A DNA stretch of 64,000 nt, taken from Aequorivita viscosa. Its GTDB lineage: Bacteria > Bacteroidota > Bacteroidia > Flavobacteriales > Flavobacteriaceae. The stretch spans positions 81,996 to 145,995 of the forward strand of contig NZ_FNNS01000009.1 in NCBI RefSeq assembly GCF_900106795.1. Direction: 5' to 3'. The stretch's first letter is position 1; each line of letters opens with the position of its first letter. A program made the position numbers and the translations under genes. Below are positions 37,169 through 45,908 of the stretch, piece after piece. The notes beneath the pieces are model-generated. The model made no database searches. It had not been told where the DNA came from and saw only the letters and a program-made list of their open reading frames with translations.

Positions 37169-37288
37169 TCCGCGAAAAGGAACAAGACCCGCCAGCCTTA
37201 AAGTAATCAATCGGGCAGGAAAGGCACGTTCGGGCGGACCACTGTCGTTACAAGAACCAAGCCTGCCCGTCGGCGAACCGGGATCCAA
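37169..37288. repeat. G+C-rich element with inverted CGGGCAGG/CCTGCCCG arms
   Basis: This segment of about 120 bases is clearly richer in G and C than the DNA around it. CGGGCAGG at 37212-37219 is mirrored by CCTGCCCG at 37262-37269. It has no coding pattern. It looks like a dispersed noncoding repeat or the remnant of a mobile element, placed at the left edge of the polysaccharide locus. Confidence 0.5.
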
Positions 37289-37495
37289 GATTAAATTGTA
37301 AAACACCGAAAATGTGTCTTTTAGTTTTTAAAGATTGAAATAAGTGATCTATCGAAATTGTTATTTGCTTTTTCTACGATGGTCAAACTGGGTCTTTTTC
37401 AATATTGTCAAGGTTTTTAGTGTTATAGTCTTTTTTTATTTATTACATCTAATAATTTAAAAGCCAAATGATAAAGATTTATCTACCTTGTTTTC

Positions 37496-37503
37496 TATAT
37501 TTG
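37496..37503 (+). promoter_or_regulatory. Candidate -7 element for cysQ (TATATTTG)
   Basis: TATATTTG at 37496-37503 matches TAnnTTTG. There is no TTG at the right distance upstream. It would give a leader of roughly 100 bases before cysQ. Confidence 0.4.
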
Positions 37504-37609
37504 TCCCTTTATAGCTTGATGGGTGAATTAGTAACAGTTCTTTATTAGTAATGGATAGAGTTGTTGTTTTAATCTGCTGTTTTTTAAGCTAAAGAAAACT
37601 AACCAATCA

Positions 37610-38410
37610 ATGAAATTATACTTAACAGTGGCACTTGAAGCCGCATTAAAAGCCGGAATTGAAATTTTAAAAGTTTATGGAACCGATTTTAATGTCGAAA
37701 TTAAAGGAGATGATTCCCCGTTAACTCTTGCGGATAATAATGCGAACGACGTTATTAATTCTTACCTTAGACCTACTAATATTCCAATTATAAGCGAGGA
37801 GAATAGACAGTTGCCTTATGTTGATAGAAAAAGTTGGAACCGTTGTTGGATTGTAGATCCACTAGATGGTACTAAAGAATTTATTAAACGTAATGGAGAG
37901 TTTACTGTCAATATCGCTCTTGTTGAAGAAGGTGTGCCTGTGCTTGGAGTAATTTACGTTCCCGTTTCGAAAACACTATACTTTACTTCGATAGATAAAA
38001 CTTCCAAAAAAATCACCCTAGATTCAGAGGACGTTTCCGTTGAGGAAATTTATGAAAAGGCATTTCAAATTACTCCGCAACCCATTATTGATGTCGTTAA
38101 GGTTGTAGGTAGTCGGTCACATTTAAACGAAGATACCGAAAGGTTTATATCGAAGATTGAAGAAAAGAACAAAGTAGAGATAGTTTCCATGGGAAGCTCT
38201 CTAAAGTTTTGCATGGTCGCAGAAGGCCTTGCTCATATCTATCCCCGTTTTGCCCCCACAATGGAATGGGACACTGCAGCAGGACATGCTATTTGTAGAG
38301 CTGTAGGAGTAGAAGTAGTAGATCAAGCTACTGGAACCCAAATGAAATACAATAAACCAAATTTACTTAACAATCATTTTATGGTAGGAAGTGCGATTAA
38401 CGTTGTTTAA
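37610..38410 (+). CDS. cysQ: 3'(2'),5'-bisphosphate nucleotidase CysQ
   Basis: CysQ converts adenosine 3',5'-bisphosphate (PAP), the by-product of PAPS-dependent sulfation, to AMP and so relieves product inhibition. The 266-residue product belongs to the inositol monophosphatase fold. It has the metal site EEN near 63-65, VDPLDGTKEFI near 82-92 and the C-terminal EWDTAAGHAI motif near 222-231. It opens a locus that also encodes cysC, cysD, cysN and a sulfotransferase. This supports a role in polysaccharide sulfation rather than only in cysteine synthesis. Confidence 0.92.
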   Translation: MKLYLTVALEAALKAGIEILKVYGTDFNVEIKGDDSPLTLADNNANDVINSYLRPTNIPIISEENRQLPYVDRKSWNRCWIVDPLDGTKEFIKRNGEFTVNIALVEEGVPVLGVIYVPVSKTLYFTSIDKTSKKITLDSEDVSVEEIYEKAFQITPQPIIDVVKVVGSRSHLNEDTERFISKIEEKNKVEIVSMGSSLKFCMVAEGLAHIYPRFAPTMEWDTAAGHAICRAVGVEVVDQATGTQMKYNKPNLLNNHFMVGSAINVV

Positions 38411-38497
38411 TCGTCTTCTGCTTTATAATAGATGGATGTAATTGGGTTTGGCTAAGAATATTTTAGTAAATCGCGTTTAGTATTTTTCCTTACTGCT

Positions 38498-38505
38498 TAA
38501 TTTTG
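38498..38505 (+). promoter_or_regulatory. Candidate -7 element TAATTTTG
   Basis: TAATTTTG at 38498-38505 matches TAnnTTTG and lies 84 bases before the nucleotide-sugar dehydrogenase start. No TTG is seen at the expected upstream distance, so this is a weak call. Confidence 0.3.
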
Positions 38506-38589
38506 CAGTTTTGTGAAATTTTGACCGATTATTAAAGGCAATAAGTTTTAAATGAAAATTATAAATAATTAATAAACGATACTTCAACA

Positions 38590-39915
38590 ATGAGTGATGT
38601 GAATTCTGAAATTAAAATAGCTGTAATAGGTCTTGGATATGTAGGTTTACCTTTGGCTAGGCTATTCGCAACCAAATATCCTGTAATAGGCTTTGATATA
38701 AACAGAGGACGGGTAGAAGAACTGCAAAAAGGTCATGATAGTACAAAAGAAGTTGATGACGATGTGTTACAAGATGTTTTAATTACATCTAATCCTTTGA
38801 GGTCTTGCTCACTTGAAGAGTCAAAGGCGCCAATGACAAAAGGCTTATTTTGTACTTCCGATATAATGGATATCCAAGAGTGTAATTACTTTGTTGTTAC
38901 AGTGCCAACCCCTGTTGATAAAAATAGACGTCCTATTTTAACTCCTTTGTATGCTGCCAGCGAAACCGTGGGTAAAGTTTTAAAGAAAGACGATATTGTA
39001 ATTTATGAGTCTACTGTGTATCCTGGAGTAACAGAAGATGAGTGTGTTCCAGTTTTAGAAAGAGCTAGTAATCTTCGTTTTAATGAGGATTTCTTTGTAG
39101 GATACTCTCCTGAGCGTATTAACCCTGGAGATAAAGAGCATACTGTCGATAAAATCCTTAAAGTTACTGCAGGTTCTACCCCTGAAGCTGCAAAAAAAGT
39201 TGATCACATTTATTCTTCCGTTATTACAGCAGGCACCTATTTAGCTCCAAGTATTAAAGTAGCAGAAGCTGCAAAGGTTATTGAGAATTCTCAACGAGAT
39301 ATTAATATAGCTTTTGTGAATGAGCTAGCTAAAATATTTAACTTAATGGAAATTGATACCCTTGCTGTCTTAGAAGCTGCGGGTACTAAATGGAACTTTT
39401 TACCATTTAGGCCAGGTCTTGTAGGTGGTCACTGTATTGGGGTTGATCCGTACTATTTGGCTCAAAAGGCGCAAGAATGTGGTTACCACCCTGAAATTAT
39501 TTTAGCAGGACGCCGCCTGAATGATTCCATGGGAGAATATGTTGCTTCTCAAGTTGTAAAATGTATGATTAAAAAAGGAGTTTCTATAAACGGTGCTGAA
39601 GTTTTAATGCTAGGAATAACCTTTAAAGAAAATTGCCCAGATGTGCGTAATACTAAAATAGTTGATGTTATTGCTGCTTTAGAAGATTATGGGGTGAAAG
39701 TGAAAGTGTATGACCCATGGGCAAATAGCGAAGAAGTGCTTCATGAATACAATATTGTTTGTGATAATGAACTGCCTGCCATTAAATTTGATGGAATTGT
39801 TTTAGGGGTGGCGCATAACGAATTTTTAGACTTGGATTTAAGTGGTCTGAAAAACGATGTAACCATTGTCTACGATGTTAAAGGTGTTTTAAGTGATGCC
39901 GACGGTAGGCTTTAA
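38590..39915 (+). CDS. tviB: UDP-HexNAc 6-dehydrogenase (TviB/WbpO type)
   Basis: The enzyme oxidises C6 of UDP-GlcNAc or UDP-GalNAc with two NAD+ to give the uronic acid. The 441-residue product has an N-terminal Rossmann motif (GLGYVGLPLA, about 14-23), the STVYPG segment and the catalytic cysteine in GGHCIGVDPYY (about 278-288). A C-terminal domain with GITFKENCPDVRNTK follows. Residues 66-82 (bases 38785-38835) look like an insertion relative to the usual family pattern, in which the helix before GLFCTSDI is continuous. The following gene is a WbpP/TviC-type epimerase, so the pair should make UDP-GalNAcA. Donor choice cannot be decided by eye. Confidence 0.88.
   Translation: MSDVNSEIKIAVIGLGYVGLPLARLFATKYPVIGFDINRGRVEELQKGHDSTKEVDDDVLQDVLITSNPLRSCSLEESKAPMTKGLFCTSDIMDIQECNYFVVTVPTPVDKNRRPILTPLYAASETVGKVLKKDDIVIYESTVYPGVTEDECVPVLERASNLRFNEDFFVGYSPERINPGDKEHTVDKILKVTAGSTPEAAKKVDHIYSSVITAGTYLAPSIKVAEAAKVIENSQRDINIAFVNELAKIFNLMEIDTLAVLEAAGTKWNFLPFRPGLVGGHCIGVDPYYLAQKAQECGYHPEIILAGRRLNDSMGEYVASQVVKCMIKKGVSINGAEVLMLGITFKENCPDVRNTKIVDVIAALEDYGVKVKVYDPWANSEEVLHEYNIVCDNELPAIKFDGIVLGVAHNEFLDLDLSGLKNDVTIVYDVKGVLSDADGRL
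38785..38835 (+). repeat. Possible 51-bp in-frame palindromic insertion in tviB
   Basis: The 51 bases encode 17 residues (66-82) that interrupt the conserved N-terminal domain. They contain the inverted pair CCTTTGA (38794-38800) and TCAAAGG (38821-38827). ACA occurs at the first three bases of the segment (38785-38787) and again just after it (38836-38838). The insertion call rests on my memory of the family pattern, not on an alignment. Confidence 0.45.
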
Positions 39916-40011
39916 CTAAAAAAGTGGAAAGTGTGATTGCTTTCTCGTTATAATCCCCTTTTTATTTGTACTTCTTTAGTTTTTCAATATTATTTTTAAA
40001 TAAAATCAGTA

Positions 40012-41007
40012 ATGAACTTTGAACAATTTGTAGAATTAAAAAACCAACGAGTTTTGGTGACTGGTGGAGCAGGATTTATAGGCTCTAATCTATGTGAGGT
40101 TTTACTTGACTTGAACGTAAAAGTTACTTGTCTAGATAACTTCGCAACTGGACACAAACACAATATAGCTCCTTTTCAAAGTCATCCAAATTTTCAACTA
40201 ATCGAAGGGGATATTCGTGACCTGAAAACTTGTAACGATGCCTGTAGCGAACAAGATTTTGTTTTGCATCAAGCTGCTCTAGGCTCTGTTCCTAGATCTA
40301 TAAATGATCCAATTACGTCAAACGATGTGAACATTGGTGGATTTCTAAATATGTTAGTTGCAGCTCGAGATGCAAATGTAAAGCGTTTTGTTTATGCTGC
40401 TAGTAGTTCTACTTATGGTGATTCAGAAGCTTTACCTAAGGTGGAAGATAAAATAGGAAAACCATTATCTCCTTATGCTATTACTAAATACGTGAACGAG
40501 CTCTATGCTCAAGTTTTTCACACAACATACGGTCTTGATACAATAGGTTTACGATATTTTAATGTTTTTGGAAGGCGTCAAGACCCTAATGGTGCATACG
40601 CAGCTGTAATTCCTTTGTTTGTTAAAAAGTTTATGGCTCATGAAAGCCCTGTGATCAACGGGGATGGAAGTTATTCCAGAGACTTTACATACATAGACAA
40701 TGTGGTGCAAATGAACCTTTTGTCTATTACAACTAAAAATAAAGAAGCATTAAATCAAGTTTATAATACGGCAGTAGGAGATAGAACTACTTTGGTTCAA
40801 CTTACAAGCCTACTAAAAAAATATTTAAGTGCTTTTGATGACCAAATCAAAGATGTAGAAGTTTTGCACGGTCCAAATCGAAAAGGGGATATTCCTCACT
40901 CGTTAGCTTCTATTACTAAGGCTGAAGAACTGCTGGGATATAAACCTAGTCATACAATTGACAATGGAATTGAACAGGCCGTGGCCTGGTATTGGGAAAA
41001 TTTATAA
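40012..41007 (+). CDS. wbpP: UDP-GlcNAc/GlcNAcA C4-epimerase (WbpP/TviC type)
   Basis: This extended SDR enzyme interconverts UDP-GlcNAc and UDP-GalNAc or their uronic acids. The 331-residue product has the NAD motif GGAGFIGSNL (about 18-27) and the HQAALGSVPRSI segment (about 91-102). The catalytic triad is Ser in ASSSTYG plus the YAITK pair, and RYFNVFGRRQDPNGAYAAVIP follows. These segments agree closely with Pseudomonas WbpP. It follows the TviB-type dehydrogenase after 96 bases. Together they supply an N-acetylated uronic acid to the polysaccharide. Confidence 0.9.
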   Translation: MNFEQFVELKNQRVLVTGGAGFIGSNLCEVLLDLNVKVTCLDNFATGHKHNIAPFQSHPNFQLIEGDIRDLKTCNDACSEQDFVLHQAALGSVPRSINDPITSNDVNIGGFLNMLVAARDANVKRFVYAASSSTYGDSEALPKVEDKIGKPLSPYAITKYVNELYAQVFHTTYGLDTIGLRYFNVFGRRQDPNGAYAAVIPLFVKKFMAHESPVINGDGSYSRDFTYIDNVVQMNLLSITTKNKEALNQVYNTAVGDRTTLVQLTSLLKKYLSAFDDQIKDVEVLHGPNRKGDIPHSLASITKAEELLGYKPSHTIDNGIEQAVAWYWENL

Positions 41008-41147
41008 TGAATGTTTTTTCAAGAATAAATATGGTGATAGAACAACGATGTTTAGTGAAAGACAATTCACAGGCGGCTAGTCATTTGACTGGAGTTAAAG
41101 GTGTTTGCGATTTTTCAAACAATAACTTTTTAGAAAACCAATGTTAG
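41007..41147 (+). CDS. Possible 46-residue small ORF bridging wbpP and the DUF2061 gene
   Basis: An ATG at 41007 shares one base with the wbpP stop (TAATG). The frame runs 46 codons to a TAG at 41145-41147, overlapping the next ATG (41141) by seven bases. The product has no membrane helix, two Cys residues and a mixed polar composition. Overlap with both neighbours suggests translational coupling. A frame of this length can arise by chance, and I recognise no homologue. Confidence 0.25.
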   Translation: MNVFSRINMVIEQRCLVKDNSQAASHLTGVKGVCDFSNNNFLENQC

Positions 41148-41557
41148 GAAGATCACGAAAACGACATATTGCAAAAACTATAACGTGGCGCTTTGTAGGA
41201 ACCCTTGATACAATATTAATATCGTGGTTCATAACTGGGGATCTTTGGGCTGGATTGAAGATTGGTTTTGCCGAAGTTACTACAAAAATGATTTTGTACT
41301 ACCTTCACGAACGTGCATGGTTTAAAATAAACTTGACCAAGGCTGGGATTATTAGAGAAAGCAGAGTCAGGCATATCGCTAAAGCGTTAACGTGGAGAAC
41401 GGTTGGAACATTAGATACTATGATGCTCTCTTGGATAATAACTGGAAATCCCTTAGCTGGATTAAAAATAGGGCTGTCTGAACTGTTAACAAAAACGATA
41501 TTGTATTATATTCATGAAAGAGTTTGGTACAAAGTTAATTACGGTTTAAAAGATTGA
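41141..41557 (+). CDS. Tandem DUF2061 membrane protein
   Basis: The 138-residue product consists of two similar DUF2061 domains (about 4-62 and 70-128). Each has R-HIAK--TWR--GTLDT, a hydrophobic hairpin containing SW-ITG, and ends ILYY-HER. The duplication is in the same orientation. DUF2061 proteins are small predicted membrane proteins of unknown function, often found beside cysC or cysN genes. Here too it directly precedes cysC, overlapping its possible TTG start. I infer a role linked to sulfate activation or sulfate entry. Confidence 0.82.
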   Translation: MLGRSRKRHIAKTITWRFVGTLDTILISWFITGDLWAGLKIGFAEVTTKMILYYLHERAWFKINLTKAGIIRESRVRHIAKALTWRTVGTLDTMMLSWIITGNPLAGLKIGLSELLTKTILYYIHERVWYKVNYGLKD

Positions 41558-41565
41558 TAATAAAT

Positions 41566-42162
41566 ATGAACGAAAATATATTTGAACACAACTTCAATAT
41601 TAAGCGGGAGAATCGGAGTGTTTTAAAAAAGCATAAGCCTATATTGATATGGTTTACGGGGCTTTCAGGTTCTGGAAAATCTACAGTTGCTAATGCAGTT
41701 GAGCAAACACTTTACAATAAAAATGTTCATACCTATTTATTAGATGGGGATAATGTAAGAAACGGAATTAATTCAAATTTATCATTTTCTCCAGAGGATC
41801 GTACAGAAAATATTCGCAGAATAGGAGAAATCGCCAATTTAATGCTAGATGCAGGATTAGTGGTGTTGGCTTCCTTTGTGTCACCTTATAGAGTTGATCG
41901 GGAGAACGTGAAAAAAATTGTTGGACCATCTAATTTTGTTGAAGTGTTTGTAAACACGCCTATATCAGAATGTGAACGTCGAGATGTGAAAGGTCTATAC
42001 AAAAAAGCGCGGAATGGTGAAATAAAGAACTTTACTGGAGTTAATGCTCCATATGAAGTACCTTTGAATCCCGAAATTGAAATTGACACCACGAAGGAGC
42101 GTTTAGATGATAGTGTCACTATAATCATTAAGCAAGTATTGAAAAAAATTGAAATAACATGA
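41566..42162 (+). CDS. cysC: Adenylylsulfate (APS) kinase
   Basis: CysC phosphorylates APS to PAPS, the sulfuryl donor. I choose the ATG at 41566. The frame also allows a TTG at 41554 that would overlap the previous stop. The 198-residue product has the P-loop GLSGSGKST at 32-40, the LDGDNVRNGIN segment and the APS-binding FTGVNAPYEVP region near the end, as in APS kinases. It overlaps cysD by four bases. No cysH (PAPS reductase) is in the window, so the PAPS made here probably feeds sulfotransferases. Confidence 0.95.
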   Translation: MNENIFEHNFNIKRENRSVLKKHKPILIWFTGLSGSGKSTVANAVEQTLYNKNVHTYLLDGDNVRNGINSNLSFSPEDRTENIRRIGEIANLMLDAGLVVLASFVSPYRVDRENVKKIVGPSNFVEVFVNTPISECERRDVKGLYKKARNGEIKNFTGVNAPYEVPLNPEIEIDTTKERLDDSVTIIIKQVLKKIEIT

Positions 42163-43064
42163 GTAAGTATTATTTAAATTATTTAGATGAATTGGAATCG
42201 GAAGCAATCTTTATACTTCGTGAAGTATATGCCCAATTTCAAAATCCAGTAATATTATTTTCAGGAGGAAAAGACTCTATTCTTCTCACTCACTTAGCTA
42301 AAAAGGCTTTTTATCCTTGTAAAATTCCATTTGCTTTACTTCACGTAGATACAGGTCATAACTTTCCAGAAACTATTCAATTTCGAGATGAGTTGATTGA
42401 AAGTTTAGGCGTTGAGTTAATAGTCGGGTCTGTTCAAGAATCAATAGATAATGGAAGAGTTGCAGAAGAACGTGGTAAAAATGCTACTCGAAACTCACTT
42501 CAAATAACGACCCTCTTAGATGCAATAGAAAGCAATAAGATTGATTGTGCTATTGGTGGAGGAAGACGCGATGAAGAAAAAGCACGTGCTAAAGAGCGTT
42601 TCTTTTCACATCGAGATGATTTTGGACAATGGGATCCAAAAAACCAGCGCCCTGAATTATGGAATTTATTGAATGGAAAATATTTTGAAGGCGAACATTT
42701 CCGGGCTTTTCCGATAAGTAATTGGACAGAAATGGATGTGTGGAACTATATAAATCGTGAAAACATAAAAATTCCATCCCTCTATTTTGCTCATCAACGT
42801 GAAGTTGTATGGCGGAATGATTCTTGGATTCCTGTTTCGGAATTTTTGAAATTAGAACCTAATGAAAAAACTGAAACAAAAAAGATTCGTTTTAGAACCC
42901 TTGGAGATATAACAATTACCGGAGGAATAGAGTCTGATGCCGACACGCTTGAAAAAATTGTTGCGGAAGTAGCGGCTATGAGAATGACGGAACGAGGTAA
43001 TCGAACAGACGATAAACGTTCTGAAACAGCAATGGAAGACAGGAAAAAACAAGGATATTTCTAA
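42159..43064 (+). CDS. cysD: Sulfate adenylyltransferase subunit 2
   Basis: CysD carries the ATP-pyrophosphatase activity that forms APS from sulfate and ATP, driven by the GTPase CysN. The 301-residue product has the PP-loop FSGGKDSILL (about 34-43), the HVDTGHNFPET segment, GGRRDEEKARAKER and the C-terminal RTLGDITITGG. The length equals typical CysD. It overlaps cysC by four bases and is followed by cysN. Confidence 0.96.
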   Translation: MSKYYLNYLDELESEAIFILREVYAQFQNPVILFSGGKDSILLTHLAKKAFYPCKIPFALLHVDTGHNFPETIQFRDELIESLGVELIVGSVQESIDNGRVAEERGKNATRNSLQITTLLDAIESNKIDCAIGGGRRDEEKARAKERFFSHRDDFGQWDPKNQRPELWNLLNGKYFEGEHFRAFPISNWTEMDVWNYINRENIKIPSLYFAHQREVVWRNDSWIPVSEFLKLEPNEKTETKKIRFRTLGDITITGGIESDADTLEKIVAEVAAMRMTERGNRTDDKRSETAMEDRKKQGYF

Positions 43065-43132
43065 AAAAATAAACGTAAAAAATAAAGCTTTATCATTAGT
43101 ATATAGGTGAATAAAGCATAAATTCAGGATAA

Positions 43133-44389
43133 ATGATGGTAGATAATAATCAATTATTACGGTTTACAACCGCAGGAAGCGTTGATGACGGGAAAAGTAC
43201 ATTAATAGGGAGATTGCTTTATGATTCAAAATCTATATTTGAGGATCAATTGACTGCTGTTGAAAATACAAGCAAGAAAAAAGGACACGATAATCTTGAC
43301 CTTGCTATGTTTACAGATGGTTTAAGAGAGGAGCGAGAACAAGGTATTACTATCGATGTTGCGTATCGATACTTTACAACACCTAAAAGAAAATTTATAA
43401 TTGCCGATACACCGGGACATATTCAATATACTCGAAATATGATTACGGGTGCGTCCACTGCCAATGCAGCTATTATTCTAATTGATGCTCGACATGGCGT
43501 TATTGAGCAAACTAAAAGGCACTCTTTTATTGCTTCACTTCTCCAAATACCACATTTAGTCGTGTGTATCAATAAAATGGATTTGGTTAATTACGATGAA
43601 GCGGTATATGATGATATTGTTAATCAATATGAAAAACTATCTTCCAAACTTGTTACCAAAGACATCACCTTTATTCCAATAAGTGCGTTATATGGTGATA
43701 ACGTTGTAAACCGTTCTGAGAATATGGAATGGTACAAAGGAGCTGCTTTGCTATATACACTTGAAACATTGCACATTACCAATGATTTGAATAAAATCGA
43801 TGCTCGTTTTCCTGTGCAAACTGTATTGAGGCCTCAAAGAGAAGGGTTTATAGATTATCGAGGGTATGCTGGTAGAATAGCTAGCGGGATATTTAGGGTT
43901 GGAGATGAAGTTATTTCACTCCCTTCAGGATTTACCTCAAAAATAAAAAGTATTGATACGTTTGAGCAGGAACTTGATGAAGCTTATGTGCCTATGTCTG
44001 TTTCTATAACCCTGGAAGATGATATAGATGTTAGTAGAGGGGATATGATTGTTAGAACCAACAATAGACCCGAAACCTCTCAAGAATTTGATGTTATGTT
44101 GTGTTGGATGAGCAGTAAGCCATCGCAGCCAAGAGCAAAATACACCATTTATCATACGGAAAACTCGCAAAAAGCAATGATAAAAGATGTGTTATACAAA
44201 GTAGATATTAACACGTACGATCGCATTAAGGAAGTGGAAACTTTTGAAATGAATGATATTGGAAGAGTGACCATTAGAACGACCAAGCCATTAATGATAG
44301 ATTCTTACGGCACTAACCGTACTACTGGGAGTGTTATTTTGATCGATGATAACACAAATGAAACTGTTGCAGCCGGAATGATTGTATAA
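43133..44389 (+). CDS. cysN: Sulfate adenylyltransferase subunit 1 (GTPase)
   Basis: CysN couples GTP hydrolysis to APS synthesis by CysD. The 418-residue product has G1 GSVDDGKST (15-23), the EREQGITIDVAYRYF switch, G3 DTPGHIQYTRN and G4 NKMD, followed by two EF-Tu-like barrels. It is shorter than the 475-residue enterobacterial protein but has no missing motif. Two consecutive ATGs (43133 and 43136) are possible starts. There is no fused CysC domain. CysC is a separate gene here. Confidence 0.95.
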   Translation: MMVDNNQLLRFTTAGSVDDGKSTLIGRLLYDSKSIFEDQLTAVENTSKKKGHDNLDLAMFTDGLREEREQGITIDVAYRYFTTPKRKFIIADTPGHIQYTRNMITGASTANAAIILIDARHGVIEQTKRHSFIASLLQIPHLVVCINKMDLVNYDEAVYDDIVNQYEKLSSKLVTKDITFIPISALYGDNVVNRSENMEWYKGAALLYTLETLHITNDLNKIDARFPVQTVLRPQREGFIDYRGYAGRIASGIFRVGDEVISLPSGFTSKIKSIDTFEQELDEAYVPMSVSITLEDDIDVSRGDMIVRTNNRPETSQEFDVMLCWMSSKPSQPRAKYTIYHTENSQKAMIKDVLYKVDINTYDRIKEVETFEMNDIGRVTIRTTKPLMIDSYGTNRTTGSVILIDDNTNETVAAGMIV

Positions 44390-44468
44390 GAATGTAAAAA
44401 AAAAAGGGAATCAAAGTTATTCGGGAACAAATGATTCGTAATAAATAGTCGCTTAAAATTTTAAATAT

Positions 44469-45860
44469 ATGAAGATTAAAAATATTTGTTGTATCGGAGC
44501 AGGTTATGTTGGAGGGCCTACGATGTCTGTTTTGGCAATTCAGAATCCAGATATTAAAATAACTGTGGTTGATATTAACGAAGAACGTATTAAAGCCTGG
44601 AATGACAAGGATTTGAATGGCCTCCCTATCTATGAGCCAGGACTAAAGGAAATTGTTCAAAAAGCAAGAGGACAAAATTTGTTTTTCAGTACTGATGTTG
44701 AAAAAGCAATTGATGAAGCTGAAATGATTTTTATATCTGTAAATACGCCGACCAAAACCTACGGTAAAGGAAAAGGAATGGCGGCTGATTTAAAATATAT
44801 AGAGCTTTGTGCCCGTCAAATTGCTAAAGTTGCAACTACTGATAAAATCGTAATAGAAAAATCGACCTTACCAGTGCGTACTGCACAAGCAATTAAAAAT
44901 ATATTAGATAATACAGGAAATGGTATTAAATTCCAGATTCTTTCTAATCCCGAGTTTTTAGCTGAAGGTACAGCTGTACAGGATTTGTTAAATCCAGACC
45001 GCGTGTTGATTGGAGGGGAGGAGAGTGATGAAGGTAAAGAAGCAATCGACGCCTTGGTAGATATTTATGCTTCTTGGATCCCTAGGGAGCGAATATTGAC
45101 TACAAATGTGTGGTCTTCAGAATTGTCAAAATTGGTTGCAAATGCCTTTTTAGCCCAGCGCGTATCTTCGATTAATGCTATTTCTGAATTATGCGAAGTA
45201 ACGGGAGCCGATGTGGACGAGGTAAGCCGCGCTATTGGAATGGATAGTCGGATAGGGCCAAAATTTTTAAAAGCGTCAGTTGGTTTCGGGGGTTCTTGTT
45301 TCCAAAAGGATATTTTAAACCTGGTATATATAGCCAAGACGTATGGGCTCAATGAAGTCGCTGATTACTGGGAGCAGGTCATTATTATGAATGACCACCA
45401 AAAGAATCGTTTTGCCGAGAATATCGTAAGCACACTCTATAACACGGTTTCAGGAAAGAAAATCACATTCTTGGGTTGGGCTTTTAAAAAAGATACAAAT
45501 GATACTAGGGAATCTGCAGCTATTTATGTTGCAGATGCATTATTGAACGAACAAGCCGAAATCTGTGTATATGATCCAAAAGTGAGTCAAGAACGCATTT
45601 ATGCAGATTTGGATTATTTAAATACAAGAAGCCCAGAAGAAAATAGAAGGTTAGTTAAGGTGGTTAAGGACCCATACGAGGCGTGCCAAGAAGCTCATGC
45701 GATCGCTATTTTGACTGAATGGGATGAATTTAAAGAATATGACTGGAAGCGGATATTCGACTCGGTAATTAAACCAGCTTTTGTTTTTGATGGACGAAAA
45801 ATTTTGAATAAAACAACTTTAAATAAAATGGGATTTGAGTATTATGCTATTGGCAGTTAA
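44469..45860 (+). CDS. ugd: UDP-glucose 6-dehydrogenase
   Basis: The enzyme oxidises UDP-glucose to UDP-glucuronate. The 463-residue product has a Rossmann motif [10 protein letters not shown] (about 9-18), [10 protein letters not shown] (about 136-145), the catalytic cysteine in [10 protein letters not shown] (about 272-281) and [14 protein letters not shown]. These segments match the longer, animal-like UGD group. It differs clearly from the upstream TviB-type dehydrogenase, so two uronic acids are probably supplied. It stands about 80 bases after cysN and 48 bases before pseB. Confidence 0.93.
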   Translation: MKIKNICCIGAGYVGGPTMSVLAIQNPDIKITVVDINEERIKAWNDKDLNGLPIYEPGLKEIVQKARGQNLFFSTDVEKAIDEAEMIFISVNTPTKTYGKGKGMAADLKYIELCARQIAKVATTDKIVIEKSTLPVRTAQAIKNILDNTGNGIKFQILSNPEFLAEGTAVQDLLNPDRVLIGGEESDEGKEAIDALVDIYASWIPRERILTTNVWSSELSKLVANAFLAQRVSSINAISELCEVTGADVDEVSRAIGMDSRIGPKFLKASVGFGGSCFQKDILNLVYIAKTYGLNEVADYWEQVIIMNDHQKNRFAENIVSTLYNTVSGKKITFLGWAFKKDTNDTRESAAIYVADALLNEQAEICVYDPKVSQERIYADLDYLNTRSPEENRRLVKVVKDPYEACQEAHAIAILTEWDEFKEYDWKRIFDSVIKPAFVFDGRKILNKTTLNKMGFEYYAIGS

Positions 45861-45908
45861 TTCTGTGTGCTTAAGCTTAAAATTAAATTGTATCAATAAT
45901 ATACAGAA

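Larger units (their letters stand above)
37099..37609. other. Intergenic region before the polysaccharide locus
   Basis: These 511 bases contain the terminator of the large secreted-protein gene, then a locally G+C-rich element (about 37169-37288). After it comes AT-rich DNA with a candidate promoter for cysQ. No convincing gene is present. Confidence 0.55.
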
